Source of the DNA: Phycisphaeraceae bacterium
GTDB taxonomy: Bacteria; Planctomycetota; Phycisphaerae; Phycisphaerales; UBA1924
Assembly: GCA_019636495.1 (NCBI GenBank)
Contig: JAHBXL010000006.1
Coordinates: 62,001-126,000, forward strand
Direction of reading: 5' to 3'
Length of the DNA stretch: 64,000 nucleotides
Part shown: in pieces, positions 16,098 to 24,148 of the stretch
How the letters are laid out: each line of letters opens with the position of its first letter
Position numbering within the stretch: position 1 is the first letter of the stretch
Notes under the pieces: model-generated
The model's database searches: none
Told to the model about the DNA's origin: nothing
Seen by the model: only the letters and a program-made list of their open reading frames with translations
Made by a program: the position numbers and the translations under genes

Positions 16098-16499
16098 ACG
16101 GCCCGAGTATACGGGTGCCGCCCCGGCAAACCCCGGCACCCCGCCCTCGCCGCCGGAGCCTGCGCTCTGGGCCTCGCGCAATGGCAAGGGCCGGGCGACT
16201 CGGCCCGGCCCCGCTATCAGAGAGTTGTTCTGCGCTTCGCACCGGCCTCGCGCACCGCCCCGGTGCCGAGCCGCGGTCGAAATCCGTGACCGATGAAGCG
16301 GCGAGGATGTCCGAGTTCCTCGCCGCTCGCATGAAGGTGGGCCCGCGATCGGGTCTCGCGTTCGGCCGACTCGGACATTGCAAGCCGCGTGCCGCGGCGG
16401 ACTTCCGCCGAGTACTGGGCATTTCCTGATGCCCGCACCGCCCTTGCAGCCAATGCTGGCTGCAATCCGCCGCCACTGGCTATGCACCGCCGCTCCACG
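16098..16499. other. Intergenic region without a recognisable gene
   Basis: About 400 bases lie between two minus-strand genes. Apart from a strong GC hairpin at 16188-16211, it contains GCAGCCAATGCTGGCTGC (another small inverted repeat near 16446-16463). I see no ORF with protein-like character. Confidence 0.5.
16188..16211. terminator. Perfect 9-bp GC hairpin, possible terminator
   Basis: GGGCCGGGC (16188-16196), loop GACTCG, then GCCCGGCCC (16203-16211): a perfect nine-pair stem. It lies between the TPR lipoprotein gene and the nucleotide-kinase-like gene, nearer the start of the latter. No T-tract follows on either strand, so factor-independent termination is doubtful; attenuation or a repeat element is possible. 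Confidence 0.45.
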
Positions 16500-17486
16500 T
16501 TACGGCGCGTACCCGGCACCCGCCTCGCGCCGCATCCGTGCCAACTCCGCCTCCCCGGCGATGTGACCGAACGCGGGCCAGGGCGTTTCATTCACGATGT
16601 CTCTCAGTTGATCCACCGCGGCGCGCCGCCGACCGTCGAGCAGGTCGGCCATCGCCGCGCCGTACAGCCATGTTGCCCGGTCGATCGAGGCCGGCATCGG
16701 CGCGCGGGCAAGCGTGTGCCCGACCGACTTGAAGTCCAGCAGCAGCGCGTGATACGCGTGGTTCTCCAGGATCTCCATGTCCTGGCGGATCGGCTCCAGC
16801 GCAGCGCGCGCTTCCTCCGCCCGCCCCAGCCGCCGAAGCGTGAGATAATGCCAGTAGGTCGAGGCCACCAGCATGTCGTCGTTGATGCGCGACAACCCCA
16901 CGCACCGCGCCCAAGATTTCTCCGCCGCGGCGAACTCGCCGCGAAGATACTGCACCAGCGCAAAGTGATACCAGATGTTGGTGTGATCCGTGCTCCGCGG
17001 CAAGCCGGCGGCGTTGGGCGCGCCATCGGGTTCGACAGCATCGGCCGTTCCCGCGGCCAGTTCCGCCGCGCGACGAAGATCGCGCTCGGCCAGCGAAAAC
17101 TGCCGCGTGGTGATGTACCTGTGCCCGCGATGCCGGAGCAGGCGGTAACTCTGCGGGTGAACGCGCAGGCCCGCGCTGAAGGCGTCGATCGCCTCCCGGT
17201 AGCGATACTGGTAGGCCAGCCGACGGCCAAACCAGATGTGCGCTTCTTCCGACTGCGGATCGGCGGCGAGCGCGGCCTTGGCCGCGGCGAGATCGGCCTC
17301 GAGCGCAGCGCGGCGATCGGCGGCAATCTCCGGTGCCTCCAGCCTTTGGCCGCTGAGTGACCAGACGGTGGTCGAGTGCGGAGCCCGGCCCGCTTCCCGG
17401 AGTGTGCTGTCGGGTGGGCTGCAACCCACCGGCACGGTGAGTGCCAGCAGCCAGAGGGCTCCGCGAACGCCGCGTGCGGTGATCAT
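16500..17486 (-). CDS. TPR-repeat lipoprotein
   Basis: A 328-residue protein. ATG 17486 opens a lipoprotein signal ending VPVGC, so the mature protein should be membrane-anchored. Tetratricopeptide-type helices start near residue 65: AKAALAADPQSEEAHIWFGR, YREAIDAFSAGLRVHPQSYR and RQFSLAERDLRRAAELAAG, then ALVQYLRGEFAAAEKSWARC. TPRs usually mediate protein-protein contacts, and no enzymatic domain is seen. It is divergent from the zinc-ribbon membrane gene at 17606. Confidence 0.75.
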   Translation of the reverse strand: MITARGVRGALWLLALTVPVGCSPPDSTLREAGRAPHSTTVWSLSGQRLEAPEIAADRRAALEADLAAAKAALAADPQSEEAHIWFGRRLAYQYRYREAIDAFSAGLRVHPQSYRLLRHRGHRYITTRQFSLAERDLRRAAELAAGTADAVEPDGAPNAAGLPRSTDHTNIWYHFALVQYLRGEFAAAEKSWARCVGLSRINDDMLVASTYWHYLTLRRLGRAEEARAALEPIRQDMEILENHAYHALLLDFKSVGHTLARAPMPASIDRATWLYGAAMADLLDGRRRAAVDQLRDIVNETPWPAFGHIAGEAELARMRREAGAGYAP

Positions 17487-17605
17487 CAAGCCCAGTCTAC
17501 TTGATCGGGAACCGACCGGCCTGTCGTGGGGTACGGTTCAGTGTGGGTGATCCGCTCGCACCGCCCAAAAGCGCCCTCGCGGGTAACTCAGCCGCGGCAT
17601 CGGCC

Positions 17606-18556
17606 ATGTGCCCGCGCTGCGGATACGACCTGCGCGGCACGACCCAGGCGTGGAAGACCGCCTGCGATCTCACCGGCACCTGCCCGGAGTGCGGCCTGCA
17701 CTTCGACTGGGCGGACCTGCTGCGCGAGGACCGGGCCCGGCTCCCGGGGTTCGTCGAGCATCCCGGCCACGGCAGTTCGTGGCTGGGCGGCGCGTTCCTT
17801 TTTCGCGCCCTGCGCACCTGGACCTGGGCTCTCTGGCCGCCGCGGTTTTTTGCGCGAGTCTGCATGCATCACCGCTTCGACGTCCTGAGGCTCCTGCTCT
17901 GGCTGCCGGCGCTGTGCGGCACAATGTATCTCGCCGCCGCGGCGTGCATGTTCGCCGGCACGTTTGTACAGGCCGGCGCGGTGGTGGGCCCCGCGCTCGC
18001 AGCCGAGCGCGCGGCCGCTGCGACCATCAACGACCTGTGCGTCGGTCTCGTGCATGTCACGCCCCGGTGGACCGTGCTCGTGCGGCTTTCCGCGCACCGA
18101 GTGCCGATCTGGGTGTTCCCGGGACTCGCGGCGTGGGCGGTCGCTCCCCTGCTACTGCTTTCTCTCTCCGACACGCGCCGACTGGTGAAGATCCGTGCCG
18201 CGCACGTGCTCCGCGCTGCGGTGTACGGGTGTGCGTGGATCGTTCCGATCTTTGCGCTCCGGCTTGTGAACCGCGCGGGGATGGTCGTGCTGGTGTCGCT
18301 GGACCGCTGGGTTGGGACGCCGCGGACACTGGTGGTCCGAACTCACTGGTTCAGCATGCTCCTGCCCTCCTGGAGCGACATCGCGCTCGGTGGCGTTGTG
18401 GCGCTGTGGATGACCTGGTGGTGGTGCGTGGCGATCGCGCGAGGGTGGCGCTTGCCGCGGCCGCTGGCCGTGTGCGCCATCGTGCTCGGGATCAGCATCG
18501 CAACGGGTGTTGTGGTGCTCTTTCTGGATCGCCGCATGGTCCGATTCCTTGTTTGA
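17606..18556 (+). CDS. Multi-pass membrane protein with N-terminal zinc ribbon
   Basis: A 316-residue protein beginning MCPRCGYDLRGT, a first CxxC. A second (GTCPECGLHFDW) follows, together forming a zinc ribbon in residues ~2-40. Roughly five hydrophobic helices follow (for example FDVLRLLLWLPALCGTMYLA, FPGLAAWAVAPLLLLSLS and the C-terminal LAVCAIVLGISIATGVVVLF). ATG 17606 was chosen because it places the ribbon at the N-terminus; GTG 17543 would add 21 low-complexity residues. Ribbon-plus-membrane proteins are common in planctomycetes and uncharacterised. Confidence 0.68.
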   Translation: MCPRCGYDLRGTTQAWKTACDLTGTCPECGLHFDWADLLREDRARLPGFVEHPGHGSSWLGGAFLFRALRTWTWALWPPRFFARVCMHHRFDVLRLLLWLPALCGTMYLAAAACMFAGTFVQAGAVVGPALAAERAAAATINDLCVGLVHVTPRWTVLVRLSAHRVPIWVFPGLAAWAVAPLLLLSLSDTRRLVKIRAAHVLRAAVYGCAWIVPIFALRLVNRAGMVVLVSLDRWVGTPRTLVVRTHWFSMLLPSWSDIALGGVVALWMTWWWCVAIARGWRLPRPLAVCAIVLGISIATGVVVLFLDRRMVRFLV

Positions 18557-18566
18557 GTGCCCATCC

Positions 18567-18584
18567 CCACCGAAAGTTCGGTGG
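18567..18584 (+). terminator. Hairpin after the zinc-ribbon membrane gene
   Basis: CCACCGAA, two loop bases, TTCGGTGG: a perfect eight-pair stem beginning 11 bases after the TGA of the gene at 17606-18556. It is followed by TTATCGG rather than a full T-run, so it is a weak or Rho-assisted terminator candidate. Confidence 0.5.
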
Positions 18585-18731
18585 TTATCGGAAACTGAAA
18601 GCGAGGACGAACCCACCGGCACCCGTACAAATACGGTCTTTATTCGCAACCTGAACGGGTGTTTTTCCCAAACAGGGGTATGGTCGGCCAGAATTTCCAC
18701 CAAAGACCCCCCCAACGTTGTAACTTGGGTA

Positions 18732-18760
18732 TTGACCGCCCTTTGACGATCGAGGATACT
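18732..18760 (+). promoter_or_regulatory. Sigma-70 promoter candidate for the HU gene
   Basis: TTGACC (18732-18737), a 17-base spacer, then GATACT (18755-18760). This is the best match to the housekeeping consensus noticed in the window. It lies about 190 bases upstream of the HU start codon and downstream of the hairpin closing the previous gene. Confidence 0.7.
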
Positions 18761-18951
18761 GATCCGTTGCCGATGGTGCGCCGCGATCGCGTTTCCGCTC
18801 GGCATGCGGAACGATCGGGAGGCTGATCGGCCGCGGATTCAGGCGGTTGTGCGTTCGTTTGGGATGGACACGGAACGGTTGCACCAGTCAAAGCGTTGGC
18901 CACGGCGCATGAAGCGCGGGTCTCGCTGAAACACGAGCGGGTAGCGAGTCC

Positions 18952-19320
18952 ATGGCCACGATCACCAAGAAAGACCTCGTCGACCGGATCTCGGCGAGGA
19001 TGACGACCTGTCATCGTGCAGACGTCAAGCAGGTCATCCAGTCGTTTTTGGACAGCATCATCGAAGAACTGGGGAAGGGCAACCGCCTTGAGTTTCGGGA
19101 CTTCGGCGTGTTTGAAGTGAAGGAGCGAGCGGCCCGCGTCGCCCAGAACCCCAAGACGCTCGTTCCCGTGAAGGTCCCGCCGAAGCGCACCGTGAAGTTC
19201 AAGGTCGGAAGGCTGATGAAGGAGCAACTGGAACGCAACGCATCGAGCAAGCCCGAGGTCGTGGTAAACCCGGACCTCTCTCCCAACGGACGCGTGCAGA
19301 GCAAGAAGCCCGCGACCTGA
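18952..19320 (+). CDS. HU family DNA-binding protein
   Basis: A 122-residue nucleoid protein. Residues 1-90 are a standard HU/IHF fold: MATITKKDLVDRISARM, helix VIQSFLDSIIEELGKGNRLE, strand FRDFGVFEVKERAARVAQNP, the DNA-bending arm PVKVPPKRTVKFKVG, and a closing helix. A 30-residue tail with scattered Lys/Arg follows, a feature of some planctomycete HUs. It stands alone as a transcription unit, with its own promoter and a rho-independent terminator 35 bases downstream. Confidence 0.92.
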   Translation: MATITKKDLVDRISARMTTCHRADVKQVIQSFLDSIIEELGKGNRLEFRDFGVFEVKERAARVAQNPKTLVPVKVPPKRTVKFKVGRLMKEQLERNASSKPEVVVNPDLSPNGRVQSKKPAT

Positions 19321-19354
19321 GCCGCCAAGAGCCGACAACCCGAAGTGTGTTCCG

Positions 19355-19392
19355 GAACCCCGGCCGTTGTTTCCCGGGGTTCGTGTGTTTTT
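19355..19392 (+). terminator. Rho-independent terminator of the HU gene
   Basis: GAACCCCGG (19355-19363), a 10-base loop, and CCGGGGTTC (19374-19382) form a nine-pair stem. GTGTGTTTTT follows in the plus direction. It also lies just past the stop of the converging AAA ATPase gene at 19414. Confidence 0.8.
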
Positions 19393-19413
19393 GGGGAGCG
19401 CGATCGCAGGCGC

Positions 19414-20949
19414 TCAATCCGCCGGAACGCACCGGCCCCGGGCCCAATCCCGCAACTCCTCAACGCGCTCGCGCATTGTCACCGACAGCGGCGGAGAGTT
19501 CGCGGCGGTCTGCAGCAGCAACTGCGTTGTCAGGTCTTCGTCGCGCGCGTGGGCCCGGTGCAGCGCGGCGATGATCGCCTGCTCGATCTCCGCGCCCGAG
19601 TAGCCCTCCGTTCCCGCCGCGAGCGCCTTCACGTCGAACTGCGCGGGGTCCCGCTTCCGCTTGGCAAGGTGGATGCGGAAGATCTCTTCCCGCGCTTCGG
19701 CGCACGGAAGGTCCACGAAGAAGATCTCGTCGAATCGGCCCTTGCGCAGCAGTTCCGGCGGCAGGGCCTCGATGTCGTTGGCCGTCGCCACCACGAACAC
19801 CGGCGCACGGTGCTCCTGCATCCACGTCAGCAGCGAGCCGAACATGCGGCGGGAGAGGCCGCCATCGGTGCTCGTGCTCGCGGCGGACGCAAAGGCCTTC
19901 TCGATCTCGTCGATCCAAAGAACGATCGGCGACATGGCCTCGGCCTGGTGCAGTGCATCGCGGAGCCTCCGCTCCGACTCGCCGATGTAGCGGTCGTAGA
20001 GCGCGCCCACATCCATCCGCAGCAGCGGCCGCTGCCACGCCGTCGCGATCGCCTTGGCGCACAGGCTCTTGCCCGCGCCCTGCACGCCCAGCACCAGCAG
20101 CCCCCGCGGTGGAACAAGCCCCTTCTCCAGCGCGCCGTCATCCAGCGCGTGCTCGCGATCGGCCAGCCATTGCTTCAGCCGGCGCATCCCGCCGATGCGC
20201 GACAGGTCCACCGGGCTCTTGACATACTCCAGCAGGCCCCCGGCCGTCACCGCCTGACGCTTGATGGCCATGATGCGGTTGATGTCCGAGGCATCGAACT
20301 TGCGGTCCTCGCTGACCGCATCAATGACCACCTGCCGCGCCTGCCGGCGCGAAAGCCCCGCGAGGTTTCGCAGCATGGTGTCGAGTTCGCGCCGGGACAG
20401 ATTGACCCGCACCGGCGTGCCGCGGTGGGCCCACTGCAGCGTGCTCTTCACGATCTGGTGCAGTTCGTCGCGCGTCGGGAGCGTCAGTTCAAGCCGCGCG
20501 GAATCGGACGAAAGCACCGGGGGAAGGTCCGGCCGGTGGTCGATCAGCACCACGGTCGCGCCGCGCGCGGCCACGCGGCCGATGGTCTCGCGCAGCAGAC
20601 GCAGCACGCGCTCATCGCCCAGATGCGGGACCAGGTCCAGGCACACCAGCAGCGGCCCGTTGGTCGCGCCCAGCCCCGCCGATTGGTCGGCTTTCTCCGC
20701 CGCGCGGGCCAGCGCGGCCAGGCCCACGATCGGGTTCTCGGTGCCGGTCTCGGGCGATGCGCCGGCGAGTTTGGCATCCTGCACGCCGCGGATCACCGAC
20801 CACGTCCACACGCCGCGCCCCAGCCGCAGGGCGGCATCATGCACCAACTGCTGCGCATAGTCCTCCTCGAAGGTGGGAATCCAGATGCAGCCGTTCTGGC
20901 CGCGGACCAGGTCGCACAAACGGTCGAGGTTGGACTTGGCATCGGGCAT
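19414..20949 (-). CDS. AAA-family ATPase (Ycf46-like)
   Basis: A 511-residue protein. An N-terminal domain (~1-230) resembles a degenerate RecA-like fold (LVCLDLVPHLGDERVLRLL, TVVLIDHRPDLPPVL). The C-terminal half is an FtsH-type AAA module. It has Walker A LVLGVQGAGKSLCAKAIA, Walker B PIVLWIDEIEKAFAS, sensor FVVATANDIEALPPELLRKG, and a second-region Arg pattern GRFDEIFFVDLP. There is no protease domain and no membrane helix. This domain order matches the Ycf46-like ATPases of cyanobacteria and chloroplasts, whose role is unclear. ATG 20949 is used because the preceding frame lacks protein character. Confidence 0.85.
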   Translation of the reverse strand: MPDAKSNLDRLCDLVRGQNGCIWIPTFEEDYAQQLVHDAALRLGRGVWTWSVIRGVQDAKLAGASPETGTENPIVGLAALARAAEKADQSAGLGATNGPLLVCLDLVPHLGDERVLRLLRETIGRVAARGATVVLIDHRPDLPPVLSSDSARLELTLPTRDELHQIVKSTLQWAHRGTPVRVNLSRRELDTMLRNLAGLSRRQARQVVIDAVSEDRKFDASDINRIMAIKRQAVTAGGLLEYVKSPVDLSRIGGMRRLKQWLADREHALDDGALEKGLVPPRGLLVLGVQGAGKSLCAKAIATAWQRPLLRMDVGALYDRYIGESERRLRDALHQAEAMSPIVLWIDEIEKAFASAASTSTDGGLSRRMFGSLLTWMQEHRAPVFVVATANDIEALPPELLRKGRFDEIFFVDLPCAEAREEIFRIHLAKRKRDPAQFDVKALAAGTEGYSGAEIEQAIIAALHRAHARDEDLTTQLLLQTAANSPPLSVTMRERVEELRDWARGRCVPAD

Positions 20950-21174
20950 CGCGAGGCAGTGTACTCGAGCCGGCGGGAGCGTCGAAGTCCAGCCTGTGAC
21001 ATGGATTTGCATGGAGCATCCGGTTCCGGATCCTGGACTGGAGATTCTGGACTGTGGAACTCCGGGCCCCGGATGCCCCTCTCCGCACGACCCTGTGCGC
21101 CTTCGTGCCCGCATCATGTCCGCGCGGCGGTCGCCCTCGCCTACCCTTGGCTCTCCAACGAAAGGACCTGCACC

Positions 21175-22020
21175 ATGCGCTTTGTTTCGGCCTTGCTTGT
21201 TGCCGCGGGCCTCGCCGCCGCGGCCGCCGCGACCCAACCCGCCACGACCCCCCCGCCCACCAAGCCGGTTGCTCCGGCCCAACCAGAGACCCCCCCGATG
21301 CCGCAGGCGATCCCCGTGCCCGATGGTCCCATCGTGGCCCGCAAGGAACTCGAGGGCGGCCTGCTGGTCGAGGACATCAAGATCGGCGAGGGGTACGAGG
21401 TCAAGGAGCACGGCGCGATCGTGGCGCACTATCACGGCACGCTGCGAGCCGACCCGACCAGGGTGTTTGATTCTTCATTCAACCGCGGCGAGGAAGCAAC
21501 GTTCTCGCTCGACGGCGTGATCCAGGGCTGGCAGAAGGGCGTGCCGGGGATGAAGATCGGCGGCGTGCGCCGGCTGATCATCCCCGCCGCGCTGGCCTAC
21601 GGGGCCCGCAGCCCGTCGCCGGACATCCCCGCCAACGCGGATCTGGTGTTCGTGATCCAGGTCGTCGATGCACTGCAGATCGAGGATGTCAAGGTCGGCG
21701 AGGGTGAGGAGTGCGATGGGCAGTTTGTCGCCGTGACGGCGCACGTGATGCGCGATGCCGAGGGGAAGGAAGTCGAGAAAGTCGACGCCTCGAAGCCGTA
21801 CATCTGGCTCCCCGGCGAGATGAACGCGCCGCAGACCAACTTCGACACCATGCAACTGGCGATGGATGGGATGAAGCCCGGCGGGAAGAGGCGGATCAAG
21901 ATCCCCAGGCAGATGAACGCCTCGCCGCCGTCGCTCTTGTCCACGCGCCCGCAGAACGTGGCGCTCACGGTCGAGATCGAGTTGATCGCCGCGAGAAACC
22001 TGCCGCGACGCGGGCGGTGA
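21175..22020 (+). CDS. Exported tandem FKBP-type peptidyl-prolyl isomerase
   Basis: A 281-residue protein. A signal peptide (MRFVSALLVAAGLAAAAAAT) and a Pro-rich linker lead to a first FKBP domain at ~60-165. That domain contains GGLLVEDIKIGEGYEVKEHG, IVAHYHGTL, VFDSSFNRGE, VIQGWQKGVPGMKIGGVRRL and IPAALAYGAR, the family's active-site framework. A second domain (~166-275) keeps MDGMKPGGKRRIKIP but has lost the AYG loop. Such proteins act as periplasmic folding catalysts or chaperones. ATG 21175 has an AAAGGA site nine bases upstream. The 3' end overlaps an antisense fragment on the minus strand. Confidence 0.88.
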   Translation: MRFVSALLVAAGLAAAAAATQPATTPPPTKPVAPAQPETPPMPQAIPVPDGPIVARKELEGGLLVEDIKIGEGYEVKEHGAIVAHYHGTLRADPTRVFDSSFNRGEEATFSLDGVIQGWQKGVPGMKIGGVRRLIIPAALAYGARSPSPDIPANADLVFVIQVVDALQIEDVKVGEGEECDGQFVAVTAHVMRDAEGKEVEKVDASKPYIWLPGEMNAPQTNFDTMQLAMDGMKPGGKRRIKIPRQMNASPPSLLSTRPQNVALTVEIELIAARNLPRRGR

Positions 22021-22117
22021 GGCCCGTCACGACAATCGGCCCGGTCTGAGCCTCAACCGATACCCCGCTCGTGAGCACGGTAAGTGCTCCGAGCACGCCG
22101 AACTTCCAGAATCTCAT
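21965..22117 (-). pseudogene. Signal-peptide-only ORF, probable truncated remnant
   Basis: A 50-codon frame from ATG 22117. It encodes a textbook signal peptide (MRFWKFGVLGALTVLTSGVS, VEAQ cleavage site), then only about 25 residues ending in an Arg/Ser-rich stretch that is antisense to the FKBP gene. It starts five bases after the SUMF1-like stop and reuses the AAAGGGTGA at that stop as a ribosome binding site. The rest of an exported protein seems to have been lost, or a tiny secreted peptide is made; I favour loss. Confidence 0.5.
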
Positions 22118-22122
22118 GTGGT

Positions 22123-23265
22123 TCACCCTTTGCGTTTGCGTCTTGTCACGAGAACAACGCACCCGGAGGCAAGCACCGCCGCAACGGACGGGCCGGGGAC
22201 AGTCGAAGCAATCCGAAGGCCATGGCTGTAATCACTAATCCAGGGTTCCGTTTCTCCGAGGCGAAGCCAGACTGGATCACCAACACCGCTGCCGAGATTG
22301 TTCCAATAGCTGCCGTCGTAGGCGCGCCCCATCCCTCCGCCTGCCACGAATCGAATCTCCTCCGTCCACTCCGTCGTTGCGCCAGAAACATCGAACAACC
22401 CCCACGGACTCTGAACGTCGGAATATGCGCCGAGGGGCACCGTGAACGGGCTGTAGCCGGGAAAGAAACCCGCTTCCCACCCGTAGTTCGTCTGCGCTGG
22501 CACGCCGTTGGGGTCAGGATGCGGCGGCTGCAACAGGTTCGGGCTGACAAGCACGCCCGGCGGGCCGGGGATGAGCGGCGAGTCGGAGCCGTTGGGGTAG
22601 GCCCACCAGCCGCCCTGGTCGGGGCCGTCCTTGTGCGGGTCGTAATGAGCGGCTTTGAGCCATTCATCCCATGTTGGGATGAAATACCGTGCATCCGGCG
22701 AGCGAGTCGCCTGGTCACTGAACCCGCCCGTGCCGTTGTTGCCGAACGTGCTGACATCATACGCGCCGACCAGGAAGTTCTCCCGCGGCACGACCCCGCC
22801 CGGGCCCGCCGCACCGGCCCCGCCGTTGTGCAGGAAGTTGCAGTATATCGCGGCCATCCGCCACGAAATGTTGCCCACAGGCCGCATTTCGTTGCCCGCC
22901 GGAACCTGCCATCGTCGCGCGTTGGGGTTCGAGTTGTTGATTGGCGTCGTGCCCTGCGCACCCCAGAACGTCGGCGGGATCAGCCAAGGCAGCCCCGGCT
23001 CCCCCGCCGGACGGTCAAACGCCGCGTTGAAGAATGAAACCCACTGGCTCGTCGTCACCTCGAACCGGCCGATGGAGTACTCGTAGCCGACGCTTCCACG
23101 ACCGAGAGCCTGATTCGGGATTGGTGGAAACTGCTGCGGTGGCGAGCCCATCCACGGCGCATTGCCGGGATGCGAAATCCGCACGAAGTCGATGCCGGAG
23201 AGCGGGTCGATGTCGGCGAGGGCCGGAGCGGCGATTGCCGCCGCGGCGATGATTGAAGCCAACAA
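22123..23265 (-). CDS. SUMF1/FGE-like exported protein with PEP-CTERM-type tail
   Basis: From TTG 23265 (AAGGAAGAGG about 10 bases upstream) this is 380 residues. A hydrophobic signal (ASIIAAAAIAAPALA) leads to a formylglycine-generating-enzyme-like fold: YSIGRFEVTTSQWVSFFNA, RPVGNISWRMAAIYCNFL, ARYFIPTWDEWLKAAHYD and GLFDVSGATTEWTEEIRF. The catalytic cysteines of true FGEs are not seen at the usual RGGSW-C position, so catalysis is unlikely. The tail (TVPGPSVAAVLASGCVVLV, RRKRKG) is PEP-CTERM-like. No ATG exists for the signal; the frame stays open upstream into the tandem repeat, with GTG 23304 as alternative start. Confidence 0.7.
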   Translation of the reverse strand: MLASIIAAAAIAAPALADIDPLSGIDFVRISHPGNAPWMGSPPQQFPPIPNQALGRGSVGYEYSIGRFEVTTSQWVSFFNAAFDRPAGEPGLPWLIPPTFWGAQGTTPINNSNPNARRWQVPAGNEMRPVGNISWRMAAIYCNFLHNGGAGAAGPGGVVPRENFLVGAYDVSTFGNNGTGGFSDQATRSPDARYFIPTWDEWLKAAHYDPHKDGPDQGGWWAYPNGSDSPLIPGPPGVLVSPNLLQPPHPDPNGVPAQTNYGWEAGFFPGYSPFTVPLGAYSDVQSPWGLFDVSGATTEWTEEIRFVAGGGMGRAYDGSYWNNLGSGVGDPVWLRLGETEPWISDYSHGLRIASTVPGPSVAAVLASGCVVLVTRRKRKG

Positions 23266-23288
23266 CCGCGCGATGCCTCTTCCTTCTT

Positions 23289-23931
23289 CCCCTCTCCCCG
23301 CCACAGCGGGGAGAGGTCCCCGAGCGCAGCGAGGAGGGTGAGGGGAGTGAGGTGCGAGCCGGCAGAACCCCTCACCGTCTCGGCCTTCGGCCTCGACACC
23401 TCTCCCCGGCGACCGGGGGAAAGCGAACCAAGGCCCCCTCACCGGTCGCTGCGCGACCACCTCTCCCCGTTCAGAGCAACGGGGAGAGGGGAAAGCGAAA
23501 GACAACCTCCCCCTCTCCCCGCCACAGCGGGGAGAGGTCCCCGAGCGCAGCGAGGGGGGTGAGGGGAGTGAGGGGCGAGCCGGCAGAACCCCTCACCGTC
23601 TCGGCCTTCGGCCTCGACACCTCTCCCCGGCGACCGGGGGAAAGCGAACCAGCGTCTCGCGCGACCACCTTCCGTTCAGAGCAACGGGGAGAGGGAAAGC
23701 GAAAGATTGGTCTCCCCTCTCTCCCCGCCACAGCGGGAGAGGTCCCTTGAGCTGCAAGAGGGGGTGAGGGGAGGAGGGGGAAGGTGAGCCGCGTGCAGAA
23801 CCCTCACTGTCTCGCCTGGTGGCCTCGACAGCCTTCCTCCCCGGCGACCGGGGGAAAGCCAACCGCGTCCCTCACCGGTCGCGGCGACCACCTCTCCTCC
23901 CCGTTCAGAGCAACGGAAGAGGAGAAAGTTG
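23289..23931. repeat. Three tandem ~200-220 bp repeat units
   Basis: Unit 1 runs from ~23289, unit 2 from ~23509 and unit 3 from ~23711 to ~23931. Shared landmarks, in order, are CTCTCCCCGCCACAGCGGG, GAGGTCCC, CCTCACCGTCTCGGCC, CACCTCTCCCCGGCGACCGG, GGGGAAAGC, and CGTTCAGAGCAACGG. Units 1 and 2 are nearly identical; unit 3 has many small indels. Each unit contains internal inverted CCTCTCCCC/GGGGAGAGG segments, so it can fold extensively. All six frames are open but Pro/Arg/Ser-rich and not protein-like. Confidence 0.85.
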
Positions 23932-24148
23932 GAACACGTCCGATAGGTTGTCCGGGGCTTGCGTGCGGCACGGGCGTCTCCAAGGAGAACCGAGACAGCC
24001 CTCTCATCCATGGGGAAGGTACCACCCCGTGCGCGGAATGCAAGGGGCGGTTCTGAATCTCCGGCCCGAACGTGTACACAACTTGCGATGCGCCCGCCGC
24101 GGCGAAGTTGCCGCGGGGTTGAGCCCGGTACGAAGTCGCCGGGTGGTC
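23932..24148. other. Spacer between repeats and sppA
   Basis: About 217 bases downstream of the sppA stop. It contains one copy of the CGCCGCGGCG palindrome (24095-24104) and no credible ORF, terminator or RNA gene that I could recognise. Confidence 0.45.

Larger units (their letters stand above)
18557..18951. other. Intergenic region upstream of the HU gene
   Basis: About 395 bases of comparatively AT-richer DNA. It contains the hairpin at 18567-18584, a strong promoter candidate at 18732-18760, and a leader of about 185 bases before the HU start. No ORF resembling a protein was found. The long leader could carry post-transcriptional control, but no known riboswitch fold was recognised. Confidence 0.55.

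Noticed and set aside
17501-17605. TTG-started N-terminal extension of the zinc-ribbon membrane protein
   Set aside because: Would add 35 residues of low complexity before the ribbon, and no ribosome binding site is evident.
22123-23265. Active formylglycine-generating enzyme
   Set aside because: The catalytic cysteine context is absent and no sulfatase gene is near.
23289-23931. CRISPR array
   Set aside because: Units are about 200-220 bp with only sequence-degraded copies, not short repeats with unique spacers; no cas gene is present.
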